Below are positions 1-7,125 of a DNA stretch of 33,118 nt, one piece after another. The notes under the pieces are model-generated. The model had not been told where the DNA came from. It was given only the letters and a program-made list of their open reading frames with translations, and made no database searches. A program made the translations under genes and the position numbers. Position 1 is the first letter of the stretch; each line of letters begins with the position of its first letter. The stretch is from Muribaculaceae bacterium Isolate-036 (Harlan) (GTDB taxonomy: Bacteria; Bacteroidota; Bacteroidia; Bacteroidales; Muribaculaceae). The stretch is taken from NCBI GenBank assembly GCA_003833075.1, contig RIAY01000025.1:1-33118 (forward strand). The letters run 5' to 3'.

Positions 1-229
1 ACTTGGCAAAGAATCTTTGGAGCCGTCTGAGGTTGGAATCCTTGTCTACAGCCGTAGGCATCGCATCAGCCAGTTTGTGGAGGCTGACAGTCTGCACCAC
101 ACAGAGTGCATGGAGCAGCAACGCCATGAGTTTTATGCGTGCCAAATTCATACTTTGACCAAAGTGCTCTTGCATAATCGGGAGGATTTGGTTAACTTTG
201 ACCGAGTCCTTGAAATTAGTAGTTTTCAT
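1..229 (-). CDS. IS4-type transposase, N-terminal part (cut by window edge)
   Basis: Read on the minus strand from the ATG at 229, the frame is open to the window edge (76 codons). It begins MKTTNFKDSVKVNQILPIMQ and continues with ...MNLARIKLMALLLHALCVV and ...LADAMPTAVDKDSNLRRLQ. This matches the N-terminal helical region of IS4-family DDE transposases that are common in Bacteroidales, as I remember them. The catalytic DDE residues would lie outside the window, so activity cannot be judged. The short plus-strand reading frame over the same bases is its shadow. Just upstream of the start (264-305) is an inverted repeat that may belong to the IS end. Family recognition is by pattern only. Confidence 0.8.
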   Translation of the reverse strand, partial: MKTTNFKDSVKVNQILPIMQEHFGQSMNLARIKLMALLLHALCVVQTVSLHKLADAMPTAVDKDSNLRRLQRFFAK

Positions 230-263
230 GAGAAAAAGCGTCCAAACTTTTCCTTTAAATTAC

Positions 264-305
264 TAATTTTCAGGGACTTTTGCAAATTTAACCGACTGAA
301 AATTA
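264..305. repeat. Inverted repeat near the end of the left IS
   Basis: TAATTTTCAG at 264-273 and its exact complement CTGAAAATTA at 296-305 are separated by 22 bases. The pair lies 35 bases upstream of the transposase start. It could be a stem at the IS terminus that limits read-through transcription into the transposase, or part of the terminal inverted repeat. The other IS end is outside the window. Confidence 0.45.
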
Positions 306-434
306 AGTGTTTAACAGCATAATTTCAATTTTTTGTCATCTACTAAAAGATATATTATACCTGTACATGAATCTCAAATTTCTTTCTTTTATTGGAGAGT
401 AGATATAATGATTCTAAAATTAAGCATATAAATC

Positions 435-465
435 TTTGCGGTCTAACGAATTTAGACTAACTTTG
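435..465 (+). promoter_or_regulatory. Bacteroidetes-type promoter of the first blaI
   Basis: TTTG at 435-438 and TAACTTTG at 458-465 fit the Bacteroidetes -33 and -7 elements (TTTG and TAnnTTTG) with a 19-base spacer. The blaI ATG lies 22 bases downstream. The spacer is filled almost completely by a 17-bp dyad, described separately. Confidence 0.75.
441..457. promoter_or_regulatory. Candidate BlaI operator (dyad between -33 and -7)
   Basis: GTCTAACGAATTTAGAC has perfect 6-bp arms (GTCTAA/TTAGAC) around a 5-base centre and occupies the promoter spacer. Binding there would block RNA polymerase, which fits autorepression by BlaI. It shares the pattern CTA-N7-TAG with two 17-bp dyads in front of the second blaI (28484-28500 and 28503-28519). 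A weaker 17-bp match with 4-bp arms (TAGA...TCTA) lies at 400-416. Function is inferred from position and symmetry. Confidence 0.55.
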
Positions 466-487
466 CACTATAAATCTTAAGTTGAAG

Positions 488-862
488 ATGACGGAACAAC
501 TTACCAAGCGTGAAGAAGAAGTGATGAACAAGTTTTGGGAGAAGGGTGAAGCTACCGTTAAGGAGATTATCGCTACTTATCCCGAACCTCGTCCAAGCAG
601 AACCGCCATATCTACATTCGTGAAGTTTCTTGTTGATAAGGGCTTTTTAGGCCACAAGCCGGCAGGAAACAACGGATTCATCTACTATCCCATTATAGAA
701 AAAGAGGAGTATTGTGGCAATAATCTGAAAAATGTCGTTCAGCGATATTTCAACAATTCCATTCGTGGAGTGATAAGTACTCTTGTAAGGGACAGGCAGA
801 TGTCGGACGATGAAATCCTGGAGTTGATAAATCAGGTAATCGAAGGCAATCGCCAAGCATAG
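488..862 (+). CDS. BlaI/MecI-family transcriptional repressor (orphan)
   Basis: This 124-residue protein starts MTEQLTKREEEVMNKFWEKG and has the winged-helix layout of the BlaI/MecI/CopY family: helix 1 with the REEEVM-type motif, a recognition region around SRTAISTFVKFL, and the wing GFLGHKPAGNNGFIYYP. A C-terminal dimerisation helix pair follows. Family members repress beta-lactamase or related genes as dimers and are normally cleaved when a partner M56 protease (BlaR1/MecR1) is activated. No such protease gene is adjacent here. I chose the ATG at 488 rather than the TTG two codons upstream because it has the usual N-terminus and follows a good promoter. Downstream lie an acetyltransferase and a beta-lactamase on the same strand, its likely regulon. 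Confidence 0.88.
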   Translation: MTEQLTKREEEVMNKFWEKGEATVKEIIATYPEPRPSRTAISTFVKFLVDKGFLGHKPAGNNGFIYYPIIEKEEYCGNNLKNVVQRYFNNSIRGVISTLVRDRQMSDDEILELINQVIEGNRQA

Positions 863-875
863 AACTGATTATTAT

Positions 876-983
876 ATGGAAGTCAAGAGCGTTATTGGCA
901 TTAATGGTGATGCGCAGGAAGATGGCAATATTTATCATTATTTGCACATATTGAATATAAATGAAATAGAACGGCTCAAATAG
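876..983 (+). CDS. Possible small ORF or gene remnant between blaI and the acetyltransferase
   Basis: This 35-codon frame starts MEVKSVIGINGDAQEDGNIY and ends ...NINEIERLK. It fills most of the 129-base gap between blaI and the acetyltransferase gene. I do not recognise it, and it has no obvious membrane or DNA-binding feature. Its amphipathic, protein-like composition makes a truncated N-terminus of a lost gene plausible, as other scraps lie nearby. It may equally be chance. Confidence 0.3.
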   Translation: MEVKSVIGINGDAQEDGNIYHYLHILNINEIERLK

Positions 984-991
984 TTTTAGAT

Positions 992-1627
992 ATGAACCAA
1001 ACAGAGATATATCCTCGTTCTGGTGATAATCAGACTGTCTATCTTAAATCAGTCATAACGCACCAGAATATTGTAGTCGGAGATTTTACCATTTACAATG
1101 ATTTTGAGAATGACCCTCGTGACTTTGAGAAGAATAACGTGCTGTATCATTATCCTATAAATCATGATCGTTTGATTATCGGAAAGTTTTGCTCAATAGC
1201 CTGCGGAGCAAAGTTTATATTCAATTGCGCCAACCATACCCTGAAATCGCTTTCTACATACACGTTCCCGCTTTTCTTTGAGGAATGGGACTTACCGAAA
1301 TCTGATGTTGTTTCTGCTTGGGATAACAAGGGCGATATTGTAATTGGCAATGATGTGTGGATTGGATATGACGCTATAATAATGGCTGGAGTGACCATCG
1401 GTGATGGTGCTATAATTGGCACACGAGCTGTTGTCACAAAGGATGTCGAGCCATACTCGATTGTTGGCGGTGTTCCTGCAAAGGAAATACGAAAACGATT
1501 CTCTACAGATATTATAGCCCGATTGCAAGAACTCCAATGGTGGAACTGGGACGCAGATATAATTCGTAACTCAATCAAAGCTATTCAAGACGGGGATTTA
1601 GGTTCATTAGACTGTCATTTTATATGA
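992..1627 (+). CDS. Xenobiotic O-acetyltransferase, Vat/CatB type (left-handed beta-helix)
   Basis: This 211-residue protein belongs to the hexapeptide-repeat xenobiotic acetyltransferase family, which uses acetyl-CoA to inactivate streptogramin A (Vat) or chloramphenicol (CatB). Visible features: YPRSGDNQTVYLKSVI at the N-terminus, LIIGKFCSIACGAKFI (about 61-76), then NCANH with His82 at the position of the Vat catalytic histidine. The hexapeptide region is GDIVIGNDVWIG and MAGVTIGDGAIIGTRAVVTK (114-150), followed by the CoA-site segment VGGVPAKEIRKRFS and a C-terminal helix. The N-terminal half looks more Vat-like and the C-terminal motifs occur in both groups, so the drug cannot be assigned. 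The stop overlaps the start of the beta-lactamase by 4 nt (ATGA), indicating translational coupling. Confidence 0.85.
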   Translation: MNQTEIYPRSGDNQTVYLKSVITHQNIVVGDFTIYNDFENDPRDFEKNNVLYHYPINHDRLIIGKFCSIACGAKFIFNCANHTLKSLSTYTFPLFFEEWDLPKSDVVSAWDNKGDIVIGNDVWIGYDAIIMAGVTIGDGAIIGTRAVVTKDVEPYSIVGGVPAKEIRKRFSTDIIARLQELQWWNWDADIIRNSIKAIQDGDLGSLDCHFI

Positions 1628-2544
1628 GGGACAAAACTATATTCAAAATAAGAAAGTTACTGTTTATAATTATATATTTGTCTTTTATATCGCCTGCTTT
1701 CGCTGGTGGAAACAAGGCGATAGAGAATGCTTTGCACGAGTATATCAAAGGGAAAGATGCCCGTATAGGTGTCGCGGTCATTATCAATGGCAAAGACACC
1801 GTATCTGTCAACGGCAATCGGGATTTCCCTATGATGAGCGTAGTCAAATTTCCGCTGGCTCTGACGGTAGCGCACTGGATAAATACTAACGGTATGTCCC
1901 TGAACGATACCGTAACATTCAGCGAGAAGGCTATGAAAGAGGATACCTATAGCCCGATGCTCAAAAAGTATGGTAAGAGCCTAAATGCCATGACTGTAAG
2001 AGAACTGCTTGAATGGTCTTTGGTTGAGAGTGACAACAATGCGGCAGACATACTCCTGCATCGCGTCGGTGGAACATCGGGAGTAACATCAATAATGAGG
2101 CAAATGGGTATCTCTGATGAGATTGTAATCGGAGCCTCGGAAGAAGATATGCACCGTGATCCATACCTAAGCTATCTTAACCGTACCACACCTTTGGCAA
2201 TGGCGCAGCTATTTGATAGGTTTTACCACGAATTGAGAAACGCATCACAGTCATATTCTGAAATATCCGTCATGCTTGAACAGTGTCGCACGGGGCTTGA
2301 CAGGCTTGCTTTCCCCCTTTTGCCTACTAATGCCCTGATAGGACATAAGACAGGTACAGGATTTCCGACACCCGAAGGTCGCATATTCGCAGTAAATGAT
2401 TGTGGATATGTGAATTTGCCTAATGGTACAAGATATTCTGTTGCCGTGTTTGTTGCTGATTCCAATTACGACATAGCAACGACCTCAGCCATCATTGCTG
2501 AGGTTTCTAAGATTGTCTTGGAAGGTTTGATTAAACAAAAATAA
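1624..2544 (+). CDS. Class A beta-lactamase (A2-type, CfxA/CepA/PER-like)
   Basis: This 306-residue precursor has a signal peptide (about 1-27, cleavage after AFA) and is expected in the periplasm. All class A motifs are present: the nucleophile motif S72-V-V-K75, S136-D-N138, K242-T-G, and an omega-loop EEDMH at 173-177. In that loop, the first Glu lines up with Glu166 and His replaces Asn170, as in the A2/PER-VEB-like group known from Bacteroidetes. Enzymes of this group hydrolyse penicillins and often cephalosporins; the spectrum cannot be read from sequence alone. The ATG lies inside the end of the acetyltransferase gene. The orphan BlaI upstream is a likely repressor, but no dyad is seen directly before this gene, so control would act through the shared transcript. 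Confidence 0.93.
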   Translation: MRDKTIFKIRKLLFIIIYLSFISPAFAGGNKAIENALHEYIKGKDARIGVAVIINGKDTVSVNGNRDFPMMSVVKFPLALTVAHWINTNGMSLNDTVTFSEKAMKEDTYSPMLKKYGKSLNAMTVRELLEWSLVESDNNAADILLHRVGGTSGVTSIMRQMGISDEIVIGASEEDMHRDPYLSYLNRTTPLAMAQLFDRFYHELRNASQSYSEISVMLEQCRTGLDRLAFPLLPTNALIGHKTGTGFPTPEGRIFAVNDCGYVNLPNGTRYSVAVFVADSNYDIATTSAIIAEVSKIVLEGLIKQK

Positions 2545-2553
2545 GATAAGAAT

Positions 2554-2835
2554 ATGGAACATAAATTTTGTCAAAGCTGCGGAATGCCGCTGACTACAGA
2601 CAACAAAGGTACTAATGCTGATGGCAGTCGCAACGAGGATTACTGTATCATCGCATCCGGTCCGCAGACTCCCCGCGTTGGCGGTGTGATAATGATAAAG
2701 TCTGACAATCGCGCGTTGGTAGACTCCATCATCGCTCAAGATCCGTTCAACATCAACGGAATTGCCGACTACCGGATTGTGGAGTTTACTCCGACAATGT
2801 TTGTAGAATCGAGCCTTTCCGACATACTAAAATAA
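2554..2835 (+). CDS. Zinc-ribbon/YCII chimera, probably a deletion fusion
   Basis: This 93-residue frame begins with a putative zinc-ribbon module, MEHKFCQSCGMPL...ADGSRNEDYC (1-31), which has three cysteines. The second knuckle (a C-x-x-C around ...YCSLCY) breaks off after its first Cys. From about residue 32 the sequence, ASGPQTPRVGGVIMIKS...DPFNINGIADYRIVEFTP, is the C-terminal half of a YCII-like domain. Its N-terminal half, including the usual catalytic-type His/Asp region, is missing. Neither domain is complete, so a non-functional fusion product is most likely, although the frame is open. It starts 9 bases after the beta-lactamase stop. A second zinc-ribbon start of the same kind is fused to another gene at 6580. 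Confidence 0.7.
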   Translation: MEHKFCQSCGMPLTTDNKGTNADGSRNEDYCIIASGPQTPRVGGVIMIKSDNRALVDSIIAQDPFNINGIADYRIVEFTPTMFVESSLSDILK

Positions 2836-2984
2836 GTATTGATTCCGATCAGATAAACCGACTCAAAAACGGCTCTGAACTTCACATATCAGTAGGAGAT
2901 GGCGTTACGGACGCAACTATCGAAAAGGTTAAACGTAGCGTCATGAAATGTGGAATCAAGGGGATGTCAATATCTAATTTCTGA
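2836..2984 (+). pseudogene. Unidentified C-terminal gene remnant
   Basis: Directly after the chimera stop, another frame runs open to a TGA at 2982-2984. It reads SIDSDQINRLKNGSELHISV, then GDGVTDATIEKVKRSVMKC and GIKGMSISNF. There is no start codon or upstream domain, and I do not recognise the family. The alternating hydrophobic pattern and protein-like composition suggest the tail of a deleted gene rather than random sequence. Confidence 0.4.
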
Positions 2985-2999
2985 CGGAATCATATTACG

Positions 3000-3056
3000 A
3001 TGCCATACATATCAATCGAGAGCGGCAAACTGACCGCTGAACATAAAAAACGTTAA
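3000..3056 (+). pseudogene. 4-oxalocrotonate tautomerase fragment (first 18 codons)
   Basis: MPYISIESGKLTAEHKKR followed by TAA. Pro2 after the initiator Met, the short beta strand YISIESG and the start of the helix (TAEHKK) are the hallmark N-terminus of the tautomerase superfamily, where Pro2 is the catalytic base. Normal members are about 60-75 residues or longer, so this piece lacks the rest of the fold. The next gene begins 6 bases further on. Confidence 0.65.
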
Positions 3057-3062
3057 TTGAAA

Positions 3063-3845
3063 ATGAGCAACGATACACGAGACATCTTTCCCGGACTTAA
3101 AGCCCGCAAGCCACAATATGTACTGGGCACAAAGAACGGGGATATACGCACATCAAACGTGACTGAGGAAAAGATCCTTGAAGCTATAGACGACATTGAG
3201 GACAATGAATGTGTATACCTCGAAAAATGCGTGCCGGTGGTGTTAGTCAGCCATGCAGAGGCGTATTCCATTGATTATTTTAAGGATAGCAGCATTGCAG
3301 TGTGTTTCAGAGTCAACGGATATCTGCTGCGTATGTGGCGGTCGGACGTTGATTGCGACATGGCCGCCGATATCATGTGTGACTTCTTCCGCACTGCCTC
3401 GCTACCCGACATGACTGGCTGGCACTGCCAGAAAATTCATCCAGAGCAAGAAGAGGCGGAAGAGAAACTATGTGTGGATGGCGAGGATTTCCGATATTTC
3501 GGATGTCAGGATGTGGTTGGCGCATTGGAAAACATCATAGAGGGCAAATCACGATGGATGCTTTATGATTTCACAAACGGAGAAGGCGGATATGTCAACA
3601 TCCACAGGTGTGATAATGGCACAGCTCCGACCGCCAGATACAAAGTTGAATATGTAAGGTGGTCGGAGCCGGTGCCTACTGGTTACAGAGGTGTTATTTT
3701 TGATGTCGGACTCTTGCGGAACTGGCTCTGGAGTTTGATCGATAACGACAGGTTGCCAGACCCTATGGATGAATGCGAGCAGTTTGATGTCAACGACCAC
3801 TTCGAGAGACTGGTATTTAGATTTTTAGACGAAGATAAGAAATGA
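3063..3845 (+). CDS. Hypothetical protein, first gene of an uncharacterised pair
   Basis: This 260-residue soluble protein is rich in acidic residues and tryptophan, with no signal peptide or membrane segment. I do not recognise its family. Notable stretches are ILEAIDDIEDNECVYLEKC and RVNGYLLRMWRSDVDCDMAA in the N-terminal half, and SRWMLYDFTNGEGGYVNIHR later. It overlaps the SEL1-repeat gene by 4 nt (ATGA at 3842), so the two are translated together and probably act together. I prefer the ATG at 3063 over the TTG two codons earlier. Its style (small, acidic, beside a DUF4303 protein) resembles immunity or accessory proteins of contact-dependent systems, but that is only a guess. Confidence 0.72.
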   Translation: MSNDTRDIFPGLKARKPQYVLGTKNGDIRTSNVTEEKILEAIDDIEDNECVYLEKCVPVVLVSHAEAYSIDYFKDSSIAVCFRVNGYLLRMWRSDVDCDMAADIMCDFFRTASLPDMTGWHCQKIHPEQEEAEEKLCVDGEDFRYFGCQDVVGALENIIEGKSRWMLYDFTNGEGGYVNIHRCDNGTAPTARYKVEYVRWSEPVPTGYRGVIFDVGLLRNWLWSLIDNDRLPDPMDECEQFDVNDHFERLVFRFLDEDKK

Positions 3846-5626
3846 AAGGTAAATATAGCAGGCAGGTGAAAACAGCAGTCAAGCTGATTTGGTCAAGTTT
3901 TGATCGCGATGAAATACGCCGGGGATACTCAATACTTATACTGGAGGCGCAAAAGGGCGATGCAGATGCACTGGCATTCATAGCCCGTTGCTTCATGGGC
4001 GAGGAGTATGTGTGGCCACAAGCAGGCTTCAAAGTTGACGATGCCAACGCATCGAAGTTGATGCAAAAAAGTGCGATGATGGGCAGTGCCACAGGTGTTC
4101 TATGTGCTGCGCGAAGCTCAAACCTCACGCCCTCGGTGGAACGGCATATGCCGTTTGACTCGTTTAAGGAGGCGTTTGAAGAGATTCTTGGCCAGGCAGA
4201 GCGTGGCGATGCTTTCTGCTGCTATATGGTCGCCAACGTGTATTTCTGGGGCGACTATCTGCGCGTCGAGCCCGACTGTGCCAAGCAATTCAAAGATGAA
4301 AGAGATTATAACGCATGGGCGTGGCCGATAGCAAAAGTGTGGTACGAGCGCAGTTTCGACGGCGGGCTTTGTGCCGGATGGGGCAATTACTGCAATATCC
4401 GCAAATCAGGACTTTGCGACATTGCACAGGATGTCTTTGAGAAATATTACCTGATGCTGGCGGATATTTCACCCGTAATCTGCAACAACTATGGTTATTA
4501 TCTCCGCACCGAGAAGGGCGACTCATACGGTGGGCTGTTGCGATATGTGGAGGCTGCCCGCAGGGGCGACCCACAAGCCGCATACAATGCAGGGCATATC
4601 TACGAAGCCGGTGAAGAAGTGGATGAGAATATCGACCTGGCATATCAACTCTATGAAATGGCTGCCAAATGCGGACATCCCGCAGGACAATTTGAGGTAG
4701 GATATTATCTGTTTGAAGGTTTCGGTGATGTGGAGCAGGACTACGCCAAGGCTGTGGAATGGTTTGAAAAGGCATACCAAAACCCGAAATGCAGCAAGGC
4801 CACCCGGACGCAGACCGCCGCCTACCTCGGTTTATGCTATCAGGAGGGGCTGGGAACAGTTCAAGACGACGATGTGGCATTCGAGTATCTTCATGAAGCC
4901 GGGGAAGACATCGACAACCTATGGGAGTCAATAACCGTCAAGGTGCTCACCGCACTCGGCGTGGCGTATGCCTTCGGACGTGGCACCGAGGCGGATATTG
5001 AGTTGGGATACCAGTATCTTGAGGATGCTGTAAAACTCGGTTCGGAAGAAGCAAAAGAGTATATCAGCTATATCAACTCGTCGGACTTTGAAGCCAACGA
5101 GCGGCTAAAAGAAGAGCCGGCGACACCCATAGCCCCCTTTTGGCAGGAAGTGACTGAAAAAATCAGAGATGCGGTTACAACTGACCTGCGCGAAATTCTT
5201 GGCCGCATAGATGATGAGCACATATACACTGCCGCCTTGGTCACCGACAGGTATTGCTGCTCACTTTTTCTCGCTGTGAACACGTTGGAGTATCTTCAAA
5301 GCGAAGACGAAGAACCCGATGACGAGAGCAAATGGCATCCGGATGAATGGGGATATTCTGACGGACATGGCAGCGAACTGGTGAAGCTCAGCAAATCGCT
5401 GTGGGAAAACCACGCCACTTTGCCGGGCGAAGCCTTTTTCTTCAGCGCAATGATATCAGCGATGGCGCAGGTCAAAGGCTCGGGAATATTCGGAGAAGAC
5501 ACCGAAGAAATCACATTCTTCATTTCAATATCGGATGATGAAGACGCTGAAAATCTCGAAGACTCGTCGGCAATGACACTGAACAGCCCCGAACTGGCAG
5601 CAGCTTTTTTGAATAGAAACAAGTAA
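3842..5626 (+). CDS. SEL1-like repeat protein with C-terminal DUF4303-like domain
   Basis: This 594-residue cytoplasmic protein has no signal peptide. Residues about 35-420 carry SEL1/TPR-like helical repeats, for example GDPQAAYNAGHIYEAGEE, GHPAGQFEVGYYLFEGFGD and TAAYLGLCYQEGLGT. Such repeats form scaffolds for protein-protein contact. From about residue 430 the pattern changes to a DUF4303-like domain: a TTDLREIL helix, the strand IYTAALVTDRYCCSLFLAVNT, and SKWHPDEWGYSDGHG. The function of DUF4303 is not known to me; it often appears in small accessory loci. The gene overlaps its upstream partner by 4 nt and is followed after 9 bases by another small gene, so an operon of at least three is likely. 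GC content looks higher than in flanking genes. Confidence 0.78.
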   Translation: MKGKYSRQVKTAVKLIWSSFDRDEIRRGYSILILEAQKGDADALAFIARCFMGEEYVWPQAGFKVDDANASKLMQKSAMMGSATGVLCAARSSNLTPSVERHMPFDSFKEAFEEILGQAERGDAFCCYMVANVYFWGDYLRVEPDCAKQFKDERDYNAWAWPIAKVWYERSFDGGLCAGWGNYCNIRKSGLCDIAQDVFEKYYLMLADISPVICNNYGYYLRTEKGDSYGGLLRYVEAARRGDPQAAYNAGHIYEAGEEVDENIDLAYQLYEMAAKCGHPAGQFEVGYYLFEGFGDVEQDYAKAVEWFEKAYQNPKCSKATRTQTAAYLGLCYQEGLGTVQDDDVAFEYLHEAGEDIDNLWESITVKVLTALGVAYAFGRGTEADIELGYQYLEDAVKLGSEEAKEYISYINSSDFEANERLKEEPATPIAPFWQEVTEKIRDAVTTDLREILGRIDDEHIYTAALVTDRYCCSLFLAVNTLEYLQSEDEEPDDESKWHPDEWGYSDGHGSELVKLSKSLWENHATLPGEAFFFSAMISAMAQVKGSGIFGEDTEEITFFISISDDEDAENLEDSSAMTLNSPELAAAFLNRNK

Positions 5627-5635
5627 CATCATATT

Positions 5636-6016
5636 ATGGCATATTATACTGTTTACTGGCCTCAGGACTGGTTGGACGAACTAAGAAAATCAGATGACAC
5701 AGGGCCTATAAAAGTAGTGTTTGGCAGCATCCACTCAAGGATGCCATCAATAGCATCAATAAAAGAGGGAGATGTCGTATTTCCGGTCTCATTGCTTGAT
5801 AGGCATCTCTACATAATGGCAAGATTGGAAGTGACTCATAAGGAAAGAGCCTTCGACTATTGCATAAGAGAACTCGGAAATCCTTACAGGTCTCTTATTC
5901 CCGGAGGTGTTGTCGTTAAGGTCTCTGACACATTCTTTTGTGCAAAAGACGTTTCTTATAAAAGTCTCCAGAGTGTGCCTGAGAATCTTACGATGATTTT
6001 CCCGGCGACTGATTGA
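5636..6016 (+). CDS. Small hypothetical protein, beta-rich
   Basis: This 126-residue protein starts MAYYTVYWPQDWLDELRKSD. The middle part, KEGDVVFPVSLLDRHLYIMA, resembles the strand-turn-strand of PUA/EVE/ASCH-like folds, which bind modified nucleotides or RNA, but the match is too weak to assign. The frame ends soon after SVPENLTMIF. A C-terminal truncation relative to longer relatives is possible and would fit the scrap-rich neighbourhood. It lies 9 bases after the SEL1-DUF4303 gene and is probably co-transcribed with it. Confidence 0.6.
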   Translation: MAYYTVYWPQDWLDELRKSDDTGPIKVVFGSIHSRMPSIASIKEGDVVFPVSLLDRHLYIMARLEVTHKERAFDYCIRELGNPYRSLIPGGVVVKVSDTFFCAKDVSYKSLQSVPENLTMIFPATD

Positions 6017-6088
6017 AAAGTCAAAATTCGAGATGGCATCGAATGATATAGAAACGATGTACAGGTTAATTAAATGTTTTGATTAAAG

Positions 6089-6538
6089 ATGGCTATTGCA
6101 CCTGATGATATTTTGAAATATTGCCTTGACAACCTTGAAGGGACGGTCGAAGTAAACAGTTGGGGCGAGCGTGGGATTTTCTACAATCCGGATGGAGTGT
6201 TGAAACGTGGGGTTTATATCTTGACGATAAAAGAAAAGGATGGCGACAATGATCGAGCTTCCCACCTTGACCGCAAGGATGTGTGGCGAATAAATATAGG
6301 AGTCAGAAAACAGACTTTCCGCACTTTATTCGGAGAACTGCCCAAACGTCCATGTAAAGGTTGCATTGTAGATATGCCGTATGAATTTACCGCAAAGGAT
6401 GTCATTATGCCGCATCCGGTTTATGCGTGGATGGGCTGGATTTGCGCTTTAACCCCATCTGAAGCGACATTTGAATTATTAAAACCTTACATCCTTGAAT
6501 CCTACGAATACGCAAAAGAGAAATTCAAAAAAAGATGA
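6089..6538 (+). CDS. DUF6194-like family protein
   Basis: This 149-residue cytoplasmic protein contains the features I associate with the DUF6194 family. These are an N-terminal helix (APDDILKYCLDNLEG), a strand pair ending in GERGIFYNPDGVL, the segment SHLDRKDVWRINIGVRKQTF in which a basic Arg/Asp pair is typical, and a C-terminal MPHPVYAWMGWICALTPSE. The family's biochemical role is unknown to me; the fold is related to MmcQ/YjbR-type DNA-binding-like proteins by appearance (VRINIGV, HPVY, GW). It stands 72 bases after the previous gene and could be part of the same accessory cluster. The ATG at 6089 is the only good start. Confidence 0.65.
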   Translation: MAIAPDDILKYCLDNLEGTVEVNSWGERGIFYNPDGVLKRGVYILTIKEKDGDNDRASHLDRKDVWRINIGVRKQTFRTLFGELPKRPCKGCIVDMPYEFTAKDVIMPHPVYAWMGWICALTPSEATFELLKPYILESYEYAKEKFKKR

Positions 6539-6579
6539 CGGGATAGTGAACTGATTATTTGAAAACGATGATAGTACAT

Positions 6580-7125
6580 ATGGAACAAAGATTATGTCAA
6601 AGCTACGGTATGCCCCTTGTAGAATTATTTCTTGCAGCATTTGCTATGGCGCAGGAAAGAAATTACATTTCCATCTGCGGCAAGACCAAAACATCCATCA
6701 AATGGACGGAAGAACACAAGTCTTCTAACACTAATCTGTCAATCAGTCTCAATAATGGGATATACTCCATATCCGGCAAATTCAATGGAAAACAGATTTC
6801 AAAAAAGGTGAAAAGTAAAGGCAAGCCGTGGTATCAAAACATAGCCTATAATGCGGGATTAACTCTGAAAAATGGCAGGTCTGTGGAATACGAATGTTTT
6901 CGCCCTGACAACATAAAACTATATACCATGTCAGCAGCAAAGAAAGGAACTGAGAAATTAGACGGAAAGAATGCAGTAAGAATCGAAGTCAGTCTTACCG
7001 GCTTTATGTCTGCTTTCTGGAGCTGTGATTATTACTTTGACATGAGTTCTCTGATGTTTGTAGGCTATAAAGGCGTAAATGGAGACCCCGGAACACCTGA
7101 AACAAAAATATCAGTCGCAAGATGA
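6580..7125 (+). CDS. Zinc-ribbon start fused to a periplasmic-type DUF3108-like protein
   Basis: The frame from the ATG at 6580 (181 residues) begins MEQRLCQSYGMPL, the same zinc-ribbon N-terminus as the gene at 2554, but with Tyr in place of the second Cys. It then changes to VELFLAAFAMAQERNY, which looks like the hydrophobic end and cleavage site of a signal peptide. The rest is a beta-strand-rich domain with ...DGKNAVRIEVSLTGFMSAFW and CDYYFDMSSLMFVGYKG, similar in style to DUF3108/LolA-like secreted proteins. Thus the start of one gene has replaced the start of another. Export may be impaired, since the basic n-region is gone. Its stop overlaps the flavodoxin/ferredoxin gene by 4 nt. ATGs at 6568 and 6580 are both possible; I chose 6580 by comparison with 2554. 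Confidence 0.6.
   Translation: MEQRLCQSYGMPLVELFLAAFAMAQERNYISICGKTKTSIKWTEEHKSSNTNLSISLNNGIYSISGKFNGKQISKKVKSKGKPWYQNIAYNAGLTLKNGRSVEYECFRPDNIKLYTMSAAKKGTEKLDGKNAVRIEVSLTGFMSAFWSCDYYFDMSSLMFVGYKGVNGDPGTPETKISVAR

Noticed and set aside
17..322. Plus-strand 101-codon frame at the left edge
   Set aside because: It is the reverse of the transposase start, and its second half is simple AT-rich sequence of the IS end.
4290..4931. A 213-codon minus-strand frame inside the SEL1 gene
   Set aside because: It is antisense to a well-supported repeat protein in a GC-rich stretch, is rich in Arg/Pro/His and Cys, and shows no domain. It is a shadow frame.
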